This document shows, piece by piece, positions 54,505 through 64,000 of a DNA stretch of 64,000 nt. The notes below the pieces were generated by a model. That model did not search any database, was not told the origin of the DNA, and was given only the letters and a program-made list of their open reading frames with translations. A program made the position numbers and the translations under genes. Numbering within the stretch: position 1 is the stretch's first letter; each line of letters begins with the position of its first letter. Source of the DNA: Mytilus trossulus (Eukaryota > Mollusca > Bivalvia > Mytilida > Mytilidae); NCBI RefSeq assembly GCF_036588685.1, contig NC_086378.1:17833578-17897577 (forward strand). Direction: 5' to 3'.

Positions 54505-56487
54505 CTAAAATAAAAGCAAGAAATGTTAACTTATGAAGATATATAGCAACATTTTTTGTACAATGTACTATAAATGACATAACAGTAAAGTATGTGTTTA
54601 GTATAGTTGTACATATAAGAATATGTTTTTTTTGTGGTTTTTTTTCAGTTTGTCACAAACATCTTTTCATGTTTTCATGTTTAGTTTTAGAGGCACGTCC
54701 AATTGTATTTATGTTTATCTGATGAGTTAAGCCTTTTTCAACTGATTTTTATAGTTCGTTCATATGTTGTACTGTTATACCACTGTCCCAGGTTAGGGGG
54801 AGGGTTTGGATCCCGCTAACATGTTAAACCCCGTCACATTATTTATGTATGTGCCTGTCCCAAGTCAGGAGTCTGTTTGTTTATGTGTTACACGTTTTTC
54901 GTTCATTTTTTTACACAAATAAGGCTGTTAGTTTTCTCGTTTGAATTGTTTTACATTGTCTTATCAGGGCCTTTTACAGCTGACTATGCTGTATGGGCTT
55001 TGCTCATTGTTGTAGGCCGTACGGTGACCTATAGTTGTTAATGTTCGTGTCATTTTGGTCTTTTGAGGATAGTTGTCTCATTGGCAATCATACCACATCT
55101 TCTTTTTTATAATTTCAATCAATTTATATAACAATAAAGATTGCTTCTGCAACAACAATTGCAAGTAGAAATTTGCAACCAGACTGAATCAAAATTGTTC
55201 AGTTTCAAGCCAATTCAATTATTGTTTTTATAATTTACAGAATCTTCTTGTGCTATGATGTTTTACCACTCTCACAGGTTATATTTTAGGAACTTAGGAG
55301 TTGCATTAAAAGAGTCATGAGCATTGAGATTCAGAAGATATATTTTTACACTTGTATTCAAATCTGATTTCCAAGTTTAAACATTTGATGTTGTTACATG
55401 TAACTTAAAATTATTTGTTGCATTAGGTCACTTTAACAAGTTTAATAGAGGATTATTTATTGAGGGTCATTTGTAGAAAATTAAGGTACAAATGTATTAT
55501 AAAATAGACCTGATTGCAATATGGGTATCTGTGACACTCAACCCAAGAATTAGAGACACTTGAACTTTTTACTTCATACTACACATCCATTTTCCTTTGT
55601 GACTCGAACATTTATGGCAGAAATATAATGTAAGAAAAGATATGTCATGACTACTCTTGCACACACATAAGTCTCAAAATATTAATGTTTCCCTTTTTAT
55701 GTGTTTACATCTTGAATTCGTAGAGGAATTATTGGGGAGGTTACACAAATGTACAAATATAATCGATGTTGTCTCTATTCATGCAACAGACTCAGCATGC
55801 TCAGTATTAGATTCAATCATGAATCATATTCATATTACGGCCAAATAATTATGACCTTTTGTATAACTTTTTGAAAGAAAAAATCTTAGAAAGGGGTATC
55901 AGCAAAAATCAACAATAGCCTTTCTACATGAAGATGGCATAATAATTATTTGGACTAATTTCTACTGTCATTTTTTTTCAAAACAAGACAGGGTGTCAAC
56001 AAAACACAGCAGGGTGCTAAAGCACGCCAAAAATGTCCTGCAGGAAACACTTAACATATGGTATTTGTATTCTGAAGTCTTGTACCTGAACTCTTATATC
56101 AGCCAATTTTTCTATCAATTTTTGCAGAATTTGACCATCAAATAGATCTTCAAGAATGTCTTTCACGATAATTCTGTCATCTGCCAATACGTCATTTATC
56201 CAATCAAGCAGTATCTTTATTAATTCTTGTACTTTAGGGTCTTCTTTGGATGTTGGCTCAATCATTGACCGCTCTTCTAACTCATCCAGCAAATAACCCT
56301 CTGGACCAACGTCTGGAATTGTAGGACTAGTAGGAGATTCGATTGCCATTTTGCCTTCTTCTTCTAGAATATTTACTTCTTTAGCTTTTTTCTTGCGACC
56401 AATTGTCCCAATTTTATCAAGGAACGATTCATCCTTTTTCTTTGGCGTTCCAACGGTCGCAGGATTGGGTGAGGTTGCCATTTTCAC
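53809..56487 (-). CDS. PARVA: parvin (alpha-parvin/actopaxin orthologue), 2 coding exons, 365 residues
   Basis: Exons 56487-56086 (134 residues) and 54504-53809 (231 residues plus stop), phase-0 junction CAG|GTACAA ... TTTTAG|GTACCA. Residues 1-86 are the disordered N-terminus, with KKKDESFLDKIG, IGRKKKAKEV and Ser-Pro sites (ESPTSPT). CH1 is about 87-205 (VQELIKILLDWINDVL, DLFDGQILQKL). The linker is VPEVTQSEQGQKQKLQ. CH2 is about 237-362 (ERDAFDTLFDHAPDKLNLVK, DGVYLVLLMGLLEGYFVPL, STLRVLYNIFTKYK). The length equals the family's usual about 370. Parvin binds ILK through CH2 and paxillin LD motifs, completes the ILK-PINCH-parvin complex, and links integrins to actin. Invertebrates usually have one parvin. 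ATG at 56487 (MKM) or 56481 (MAT) are both possible; vertebrate alpha-parvin starts MATS, which favours the second. A perfect ETS site lies just upstream. Vertebrate parvin genes have many exons; this one has a single intron in the coding region. Confidence 0.96.
54505..56085 (-). other. parvin intron (1,581 bp)
   Basis: GT-AG intron. It contains the composite repeat at 54779-55110. A 63-codon plus-strand frame at 55657 is not recognisable. Confidence 0.9.
54779..55110 (+). mobile_element. composite repeat: Y-family head joined to X-family tail
   Basis: 54785-54870 (GGTTAGGGGGAGGGTTTGGA, AACCCCGTCACATT, CTGTCCCAAGTCAGGAG) matches the Y-family section at 3008-3085. Immediately after the shared AGTCAGGAG it switches to the X-family tail (TTTGTTTATGTGTTACACG to GGCAATCATACCACATC) as at 14570-14816. 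The Y tail (CATTCTCAATTTTAT) is absent. Confidence 0.8.
56086..56487 (-). CDS. PARVA: parvin exon 1 (N-terminus and start of CH1)
   Basis: 402 nt, residues 1-134, donor CAG|GTACAA at 56085-56080. The open frame runs into the intron to 56017; those extra residues are not coding. Confidence 0.94.
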
Positions 56488-56501
56488 AACAACAAAAAAC
56501 T

Positions 56502-56510
56502 ACCGGAAGT
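56502..56510 (+). promoter_or_regulatory. ETS-type site at the parvin start
   Basis: ACCGGAAGT, the consensus ETS/GABP core, lies 15-23 bases upstream of the parvin ATG. No TATA box is seen. This fits a TATA-less, broadly expressed promoter, though it could equally lie in the 5'UTR. Confidence 0.5.
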
Positions 56511-56759
56511 AGTCACATTCCAGTGATGGGTGCGTTTAAAGAATCATCTATAATATCCAAGTATTGGCCTAATCGGGCAAGTCTATGATCTTCACACATT
56601 GACATTGATTATTGGAACTGATTGATAGGATAAGTTCCAATGACATAAACAAATAAGAAATATTACTTTTATCAGAGTGTTAAACAAAATAAAAAATATA
56701 TAGTATATTTCAAAAACCTTTGTTCACATGATTACTACAGTGATCTGCTGTATATGTGA

Positions 56760-57055
56760 GCCAAAATTTGTTCCTGTGAAAAAAATTCCAGTGGAATTTA
56801 TTTCACAGGAAATATGTTCTGGGAGAACTTTTTTCACAGACAATTTCTATATAATTTGTTCCATCTCTATGAAATAAGTTCCTCACTTTACCTTGTGAAA
56901 TAAGTTCTGGGTTGGTGAAATTTGTTCCTTACCTAGTGAAATAAGTTCCATGTTTGTGAGATTTGTTCCTTACCTGGTGAAATAAGTTCTGGATTTGTGA
57001 AATTTGTTCCTCACCTGGTGAAATTAGTTCCTTGTCTGTGAAATATGTTCCACTG
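56760..57055 (+). repeat. dimeric degenerate repeat of GTGAAATAAGTTCC / GTGAAATTTGTTCC
   Basis: A short unit (GTGAAAT-AAGTTC or -TTGTTCC, followed by TTACCTGG) alternates about nine to ten times with a dimer period of about 56-57 bp. The right half is regular, the left half decayed. It lies about 270 bases upstream of the parvin start. Confidence 0.85.
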
Positions 57056-57639
57056 GTTAAACAAGTTATCTTATATACTGAGCACTTGTCATCAGTAAGT
57101 TTAAAGTCATTATAAAAACATGTATTATATTGATAATGCAAGAAATAGAAAGTGTAAACATCCAATTTGGATCATGTGGAGTAAAGCAAAAGTTTAATAA
57201 CAAACTCAATTAATAATACTAAAAATGACACTTATGATCCAGGAGAGAGTAGAATAAGAAATAATAATAAAATTCTTTACGAAAAAAAGTACTATAATGG
57301 TTAAAGATGAAAATTTGTACTTTTTGAAAAGGACAAAGTAACTGATCAATTATATTAAAAGACATAAAGAAACAAAAGACACACTCTTTAAAAACTGTGC
57401 AATGACCATAACTAAGTACATGTATGATTAGAACACCCATGACAGATTAAATAACAGGAAACAAGGAGGTCGAATACCACATAAACGATAAAACATAGAT
57501 ACAAATTATGATACATTATGATCGGTTTTATTTCTTATCTTCATCCTACAGTCACGCCGGAACAAATATTTTTTGAGACATAAACTATGAATTGATTCAA
57601 GTCCGTCCTAAAAGGCACATTTGAACAAGCTAAGTGACC
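57056..57639. other. gene-free stretch
   Basis: No feature recognised. Confidence 0.35.
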
Positions 57640-57715
57640 TTCTGCTGTTGTTTTTAATATGGTCGGGTTGTTGTCTCTTTGACACATTCCCCATTTCCAT
57701 TCTCATGACAATTTT
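57640..57715 (+). repeat. Y-family 3' end, short truncated copy
   Basis: ATGGTCGGGTTGTTGTCTCT, CACATTCCCCATTTCCATTC then ATTTTATT. The same terminus as at 3320 and 17775. Confidence 0.8.
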
Positions 57716-59084
57716 ATTCTTCACAAATTAAAAATAAAGACATGCACCAGAATTTAATATTCAATGAAATGTTGATGGTTTTCTGTAAGTAAAGAAGAAG
57801 AAGCATTCCGACGGTCTCAACTCGGCCGATTCCGTACCCTCATCTAACAGATAGAAGGAGAGTAACGCATTCTACCGATTATTGCCGATTGGCTACGTAA
57901 ACTTACTATTTTCAATACATTTATTTGGTCAAAAGTTTCTGACCTTTTGCATGGCATTTTTGTACCGAAAAAAAAAATCAAAATATAAAGTGCAAGAGAT
58001 AGCAGTAAAGTTCGTGTACGAAGACCATTCAAGTTCGTATCAACAGCTGCTTGTAAAGACTAAGATGCGGCAACACTGCAAATTAAAAGACGAAGATCAA
58101 TTATGGCTATTGAAACTTTTAATATTGTCAATAAATTAACAAGTGTACATGATTTTTTAAACTTTAGTGAAAAAAGATTGTAGATATTCTTTCAGATATA
58201 GTAATGTACTGGATATACCACATGTAAAAACTACACAGTTTGGTAAGAAAAGTTTTAACAGCCTGTCTGACCATTTGAATTAAATTAAGAAAAACTGTTT
58301 TCAGTCCTGAAACATTTTTTCCCCTCAATTTAAGAGCCTTATAAGTCTTGGAATGGTTCAACACATTGTTGTACTGCATGTAGATAAGCTTTTTCATATT
58401 TTAGAACTTGAGTTCCTCTATAATATGATTTTATGCCTTAAATTTTTGCATGTGTGCTTTATTTTTATTTGCGCTTGACTTTAGTTGTGATTGGATTTCA
58501 GTTGTGATTCAGCTTTGGCTTATTTATATATTTTATTGTCTAAATATACAATAGGATTGGATACAAGTTATAACAACTTTAAAAGATAATCCTCTCCATA
58601 TAAGTACTATATACAAAGTGTCAAGATGACAGTAATTATATATTTCAGTACAGTATGAAATCTATATATAATAAATATATTATGTTTAAACAAATTAACA
58701 GTTGGATACGAGTACACTTTAAGATACAGCAAAATGAATTAAAGAATCTTTGTGTATGGCATATATAACTAGTTATGTACATTTCTGAGAAGTGTTTTGT
58801 TCAAGAGTAATTTCGTCTGTTCCAAATAAAATATGTTCTATGGGGATAGCAGCTACGTGTAGAATGTTTTTAAAGAGCTGATTTCTAAAATTTATGTAAA
58901 GTGGACATTCATAGTAAAAATGAATCGAATTTTCTAATGGACACCCTCATTTACAACTTGGGTCATTTACTGAATAAACTCTGTATAAATCTGGTTTTAA
59001 AGGACTTCACCTGAACAAGAACAAGAACATTACAAAAATAAGAAGAACAAGAACAAACAGGTTACATGAACATGAACAAGAATG
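57716..59084. other. gene-free stretch
   Basis: Open frames at 57882 (plus) and 58164 (minus) have no recognisable content. A simple AAGAACAAGAAC run lies near 59017-59090. Confidence 0.4.
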
Positions 59085-59400
59085 AGTCCATAGTACTCGA
59101 ATGCCCCACTCGCACTATCATTTTCTGTGTACAATGATCTTCAATGGACCTTGAAATTGGAGGTCGGCAAAACTCTAATTCGGCCTAAAATTAAGAAAGA
59201 TCATACCATAAGGAACACGTGTACTAATTTTCAAGTTGCTTGGATTTTAATTTCACAAAAAACTACCTTGACCAAAAACCTAAACCTGACAACCTTAATC
59301 TGGAAAACTTAAAACTGAAGCGGGACAGACGGACGGACGTACGACCGCCCGAACGAACGCACAGACCGAAAAACATAATCCCATAACTTGAAAGGGCATT
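59085..59400 (+). repeat. probable dispersed repeat with GACGGACG-rich 3' part
   Basis: It ends with GACAGACGGACGGACGTACG, CCGAACGAACGCACAGACCG, a compound tetranucleotide block like the GACGGATGGACGGA block at 26478. No full second copy is in the window. Confidence 0.4.
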
Positions 59401-59547
59401 CAAACATAAAATTGTTTACAAAAAACGATGCCTTCTGTAATATCATTGGTGTATTGATATGGGTTTATTATATTTGTACAACAACAAAAATACCAAACTT
59501 CAAGATATATTTCTACAAAAGAGTCATTAGTTTAAATACGAAAGATA

Positions 59548-59700
59548 TAAGATAATGACGTATGAGTGCCAATGAACCAACTCTCCATCCAATTTACAAT
59601 TAGTAAAGAGGAACCCATCATAGGTCAAAGTATAGCCTACGTAACCATGATAACGGGGCATTAGCTAACAACGAACAGCAAACTACAAATGACTGCAAAT
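59548..59700 (-). repeat. tail-X-like repeat, diverged inverse copy
   Basis: GTATGAGTGCCAATGAACCA, ACTCTCCATCC, TCATAGGTCAAAGTATAGCC: the same order as 47375-47450. Confidence 0.55.
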
Positions 59701-61440
59701 GGACTAATATAAAACTATTAAAAAATTAAAATTAAAAGGAAAAACATAGGTCTTATCTACAACTATGGAAAAATAGAGAAACGAGAGACACTTATGAATC
59801 ACATCAGCAAATGAAAACCACCGCTTTCATCGGTTAAATTTCTTTTCAATTTTTGCGAATGATATGTTATTTATTATCAGCCTAAGTTAGCGGCTGCTGA
59901 AGTCAGTTTGCCTATCGTGTATATTTTGGGTTTTCGATATAATTTTATTAAATAATTATCCAATATGTACTCTTTGTCGTAATTCTTCAATTATTCTTCA
60001 AACACATGATAGAAAAGTGTCGATCACAGGGGTGTTTTTTTTTCACATTGCAGGTTATGTAACTTGAATTGTCATTTACAGTTTTGTATCGAATATGCAC
60101 GAATATCTTAATTTCATGTGATAAAAATAAAACTGAAGGATGTGGTTTTAAGATAAAATATAAGAAGATACATGTAGTGTTTTTTATATATATATATATA
60201 TATATATATTGAGTGAGACTGAAGAAGCATTGGATCACGGGGCTCGCTTTACTGTTACATCATAAAATAGTATTATTCATAACATATTCCATAATAAAAG
60301 TCACTAGTTTAAACATATTTATAATTATTTATAGTGGATTGGGAAACAAGTCACAGTTTACAACTAATATTAATCCTTTTCCACTTTGCGGGAATAAAAG
60401 TCACTGTATCTGAGTTATCTCCCCGTATATATGGCGATGTTAAAAAAATGAAAACGAAACACATGAAAAAGTATTCTGTTTTATAATATTCAGTCGTAAA
60501 AATATGATTTTTTTTTTACCTCCATTAACATGAACATTCTGAAAAAGCAATTTACATCCTACAATCGAAAATTGCGCATGTCATTATAGGCCTGCTGCTT
60601 TCTGTTATTTTACAATCCAAGATCATGGAGGAAGATATCCGATCTACCTAAGATCACTATAAATCCTTATATAACAACTAATATCATAACACTCATTAGA
60701 GAGTTTTACCGAACGGAGTCTTTAAATCACTAGATGCTTGCAACTTTGTTGAACCATGGATATTTATTAATTTTCACAACAGGTTATTTGAGCCACAAAG
60801 CACCTGAAGATATTTATTCAAACACACCTTATACCATCGTATGCCCAAATAAAGCATATAGAAACAAATGCATCAGGAAGTTTTTTGAAAGAGATTTTCT
60901 GAAAGATAACATATTAAAAATGAAGATAGTGTGATAAAATCTTCATATATATGTTTAAAAAGCCGCGTTCGTTGTGAAAAGGGGGAACGTGACGCGAACC
61001 CGGAAACATGTTTCAGTCCGTGTATGTTTTGTAGTTTATTTTAGTTGGTCACTCAAAAGTTTTATCTTTTTGTCAACAGAACAGTTTGTCCTGAAAATCG
61101 TACAAAGTTAGAAATTTATTGTTTATGATGCATTTATATTTTTGTTCTTTGATGGTAACGAGAGGTTAAATTGAAAAACAACACCATCACACACGAATCC
61201 GTTATGGCGTTAATTTTATCTCTGTCAGACCGTTATTTCAAGTCATGAGAAAAATTTCAAAGAACGCATAAATGTATTTATAAAAAAAAATTATCCATAC
61301 TTGAAGTGTTTGCTATGATATAATTGTCATTTTTGTGCTATTTACAGACAGCTTTTAAACCCAAACATCTTCTGTGACATAATAAAAACTACATAAAATT
61401 TTAAAGTTTGAACACCATATTTTTTGTTTTGTCTAACAAT
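59701..61440. other. gene-free stretch with an (AT)n tract
   Basis: A TA microsatellite at about 60185-60210. Short frames (60213, 60734 plus) are not recognisable. No RNA gene seen. Confidence 0.4.
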
Positions 61441-61660
61441 AATGAGGGGGATCTGAGGGGTCCTGATCCCAAAATCTCAAGTTTAAAAATTTGAAATCCT
61501 GAGGTCATGAAATTTATAAGAATTAAATCCTGACATCCCGAAATTCTAAAAAAGAAATCTGGGATTCCGAAGGATCAATCCTGAAATCCTAAGCTTAAAA
61601 ATGCCCAATCTCAAAGTCCTGATAAAGATCCTCCCCCACCCCTCCCCCACCCCCCTACTA
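61441..61660 (+). repeat. degenerate short tandem repeats (AATCC(T/C)GA theme)
   Basis: Variants of GAAATCCTGA / CATCCCGAAATTCT / CTGATCCCAAAATCTC recur about nine times at irregular spacing, ending in a CCTCCCCCACCC run. Confidence 0.6.
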
Positions 61661-61785
61661 CATGTATTTGGGATAATCTCATAATATCTGTAGCTAGTTC
61701 TGAATGACCTCCCCTTGATGACCTCTGCATTGTTTTGATGTTAGTCCCTCACTGCTGTGCACTGGTCATAGGAGATCTACATTAT

Positions 61786-62394
61786 GTAGAGTGGGGGGCC
61801 CATTTTCGCCAGGGACACAATTTCGCCGTTTTATGATTTTGAGGTGTAAAAACTTCAAAGGATGGCTGAAATGTTAAAAATATGCCGATAAATTATAATT
61901 TTATAACAAATATGATTATTTTTAAACTTAAACGAAATAACGGCACTTACTACAAAAGATCGAAAAACGGACAACGATTTTCGGTCAATTTCCTGAATGA
62001 AAAACAGGATTTTCAAAGATTTTTATATTAGTAATGTTTTGCCTGATTGGCCAAAATTTCTTTTTTTTTACACCTTTGAAATTTCTGCTGTTAATCTATA
62101 TTGAAATTTATTTGATAAATATTATATAAAGCTGCAGTTATTTGGTTTTGAATAGATGTGTAAAAACGGCGAATATGTGTCCCCCATTGACAAAACTTCA
62201 GGAAATTTCAAACACCCTTTAATCTAACTTTATAGATGATTATTTTCAAACTAACAGTCTTTCAAGCTTAGGAATGTCTAGTATTTGAAGTTAACTTCAT
62301 ATTGAAATATTAGTATACCTCAAAAACATAAAGACCTGAGCATAAACTGTAGAAAACATGGAAAGATATGGCGAAAATGAGCACCCCACTCTAC
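61786..62394. mobile_element. 609-bp TIR element (GTAGAGTGGGG termini)
   Basis: The left end GTAGAGTGGGG...CCATTTTCGCC is inverted at the right end GGCGAAAATGAGCACCCCAC-TCTAC. An inner pair also matches (GGGACACAATTTCGCCG / CGGCGAATATGTGTCCC). It is non-coding. Confidence 0.75.
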
Positions 62395-62735
62395 TACAAA
62401 ATGAGAATCTGTATTTCTGGTTCTCTTATTTCCTGTACAAATATCTGTTTCAAATCATGATGCAGTCTCACTAATTAGTAATAAGAAGGATATTAGCGAC
62501 AAGAAGATATAATTTAGCCACATGAAATCTTAAGAAGACTATTTAGCAACAAGAAAGTTAAATTAATAAAAAAAGATTTATACTAAAAGTCAATATTTAT
62601 ACTAATAAAGCATGACATATTTTAGAAACTTAGATCTGATTGTTGCATTTATTTATCCTATGTATTTCAGCAAAAATTACATTTTTCCTGTTATATTATG
62701 AACTGTGTTTTAGAACAATTATATATATATATACG

Positions 62736-62937
62736 AGTCTAAATTGAAAACTACGTTCAAACCTATGATTGCGTTGGATAAAAATCGCAATTTTTATAAG
62801 TGTGCATACATGTAAAACAAATTTCGTTGTAGAAGGGTCTAAAAACAGCACACGAACAACATTTTCCAAAAGACCAAAAAAGTGAAAAAGTATATTTAAA
62901 CAAAATGCATTTGACTAACAGGTCGAACAACTGATGT
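62736..62937 (+). repeat. direct repeat R1, first copy
   Basis: AGTCTAAATTGAAAACTACG to GGTCGAACAACTGATGT. It is nearly identical to 63591-63785, with a few short indels. Confidence 0.93.
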
Positions 62938-63181
62938 TCTTTAACCCTGCTTACTGCCATTGGCAATTGCCAAATAAAATTGATCACAAGATGTAACAAA
63001 ATGGATCTCAATCATTGTCAATATAAATTTAGTACTTAATAGATTTTTTTGTTTAACTTGTGGCCACAATGTTATGCCACAAACATACAGTGTCAATATT
63101 TTTTTAGTTCACCAGATCCGGATTTCGACAATAAATGTCTCTTCAGTAATGTAAGGGATCGAAACGTTATTTGGAAGGCAA

Positions 63182-63437
63182 CATACCTGCCAAGTTTTCA
63201 AAATGCCCATTGGGGTTTTGCGTGCATGACGGCTGTCATACTCCTGAAAAAATCTTCAAGGGGCCTTCAAATACAGTGTAATGTTGTTTTTTGGCTTCTT
63301 TGTACTTTTATAAGCCTCAATTCATTGTAAAATTAATTGTTTTGTTAAAATTGTGGACATAATTGCTCTTTAAACATTTCAATTTGGGAGCCTCCATAGG
63401 GGAAATCCCCCACAAATAGTGCCAGTTGGCAGGTATG
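63182..63437. mobile_element. 256-bp TIR element with perfect 12-bp ends
   Basis: CATACCTGCCAA at the left and TTGGCAGGTATG at the right (12 of 12). Relatives lie at 22486 and inverse at 38858-38900. It is non-autonomous. Confidence 0.8.
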
Positions 63438-63590
63438 CATGGTATGAGGCCATATAAAAAGTACCCCCATTTGAAGAAAAAGTGCCCTCATTTTTAGATA
63501 AACTTGAATTTTAAGAGTCAATATAAAATGAACGGATCATATAAACCGCAGGGAAAATATGATACAAGCCCAAACAAAAAAATATAAACA

Positions 63591-63785
63591 AGTCTAAATT
63601 GAAAACTACGTTCAAACCTATGATTGCGTTGGATAAAAATCGCAATTTTTATATGTGTGCATGTAAAACAAATTTCGTTGTAGAAGGGTCTAAAAACAGC
63701 ACAAACAACATTTTCCAAAAGACCAAAAAAGTGAAAAAGTATATTTACACACTAGCATTTGACTAACAGGTCGAACAACTGATGT
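63591..63785 (+). repeat. direct repeat R1, second copy
   Basis: See first copy at 62736-62937; unit spacing is 855 bp, with the 256-bp TIR element between them. Confidence 0.93.
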
Positions 63786-64000
63786 ATATATATATTCATG
63801 TTATAATTTTTTAACACTCTTTGTCTAATATCATGAATATATATAATAAACTCACTGCATTCAAAATCACAGGCACTTGTCTCAGAAAAAAAAACTTTAT
63901 TGTACCTTACCCAGGGATGATTCCACTATATAGTTTAGGGCCGCTTAGCGGCCCTCAATTCCTCCAGCGACCCCAAAAAATTGTGTGAAAATAAATTCCC
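63786..64000. other. window end; small palindrome
   Basis: GGGCCGCTTAGCGGCCC near 63939-63955 is a perfect short hairpin, possibly the start of another element cut by the window edge. Confidence 0.4.

Overview
This is an AT-rich animal nuclear window. It holds spliced genes with GT-AG introns, long introns, densely nested transposon debris, microsatellites and minisatellites. The repeat content is characteristic of marine bivalves: the AGCTCAC(C/T)TGGCCC hairpin element, and the dispersed families ending in CATTCTCAATTTTAT or in CATTGGCAATCATACCAC. Together with the gene set it suggests a mussel (Mytilus or a close mytilid). The phylum-level call is firm. The genus is an inference from remembered repeat families, not from a search.

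Four protein-coding genes can be assembled exon by exon, with reading frame conserved across every junction. (1) Minus strand, 19707 to 1645: a five-exon secreted protein of 328 residues, with a signal peptide, a PAN/apple-like module and a complete fibrinogen-related domain (FReD). Its last intron is 12.4 kb and is filled with retrotransposon and inverted-repeat debris. (2) Plus strand, 33964-37778: a six-exon tetraspanin of 300 residues. (3) Plus strand, 44590-49675: a second six-exon tetraspanin of 279 residues. Its five phase-0 introns lie at the same places as in gene 2, so the two are tandem paralogues. (4) Minus strand, 56487-53809: parvin (365 residues), an actin- and ILK-binding focal-adhesion adaptor with two calponin-homology domains, encoded here in only two coding exons.

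Layout: 1-1.6 kb intergenic; 1.6-19.8 kb FReD gene; 19.8-32.9 kb gene-free and repeat-rich; 32.9-33.65 kb decayed LINE 3' end (minus strand); 33.9-38.1 kb tetraspanin A; 38.1-44.5 kb gene-free; 44.6-49.8 kb tetraspanin B; 49.8-53.7 kb gene-free; 53.7-56.5 kb parvin; 56.5-64 kb gene-free, with satellite-like and TIR elements.

The genes do not form a pathway. The FReD protein is expected to be an extracellular lectin or recognition molecule. The tetraspanins organise membrane microdomains. Parvin works in the ILK-PINCH-parvin complex at integrin adhesions. No new enzyme system was found. The more unusual content is in the repeats: a composite element joining the head of one family to the tail of another, foldback elements, an inverted repeat with a tandem array inside it, an exactly phased 40-bp minisatellite, a tRNA-like SINE head, and several short TIR elements of which some recur within the window.
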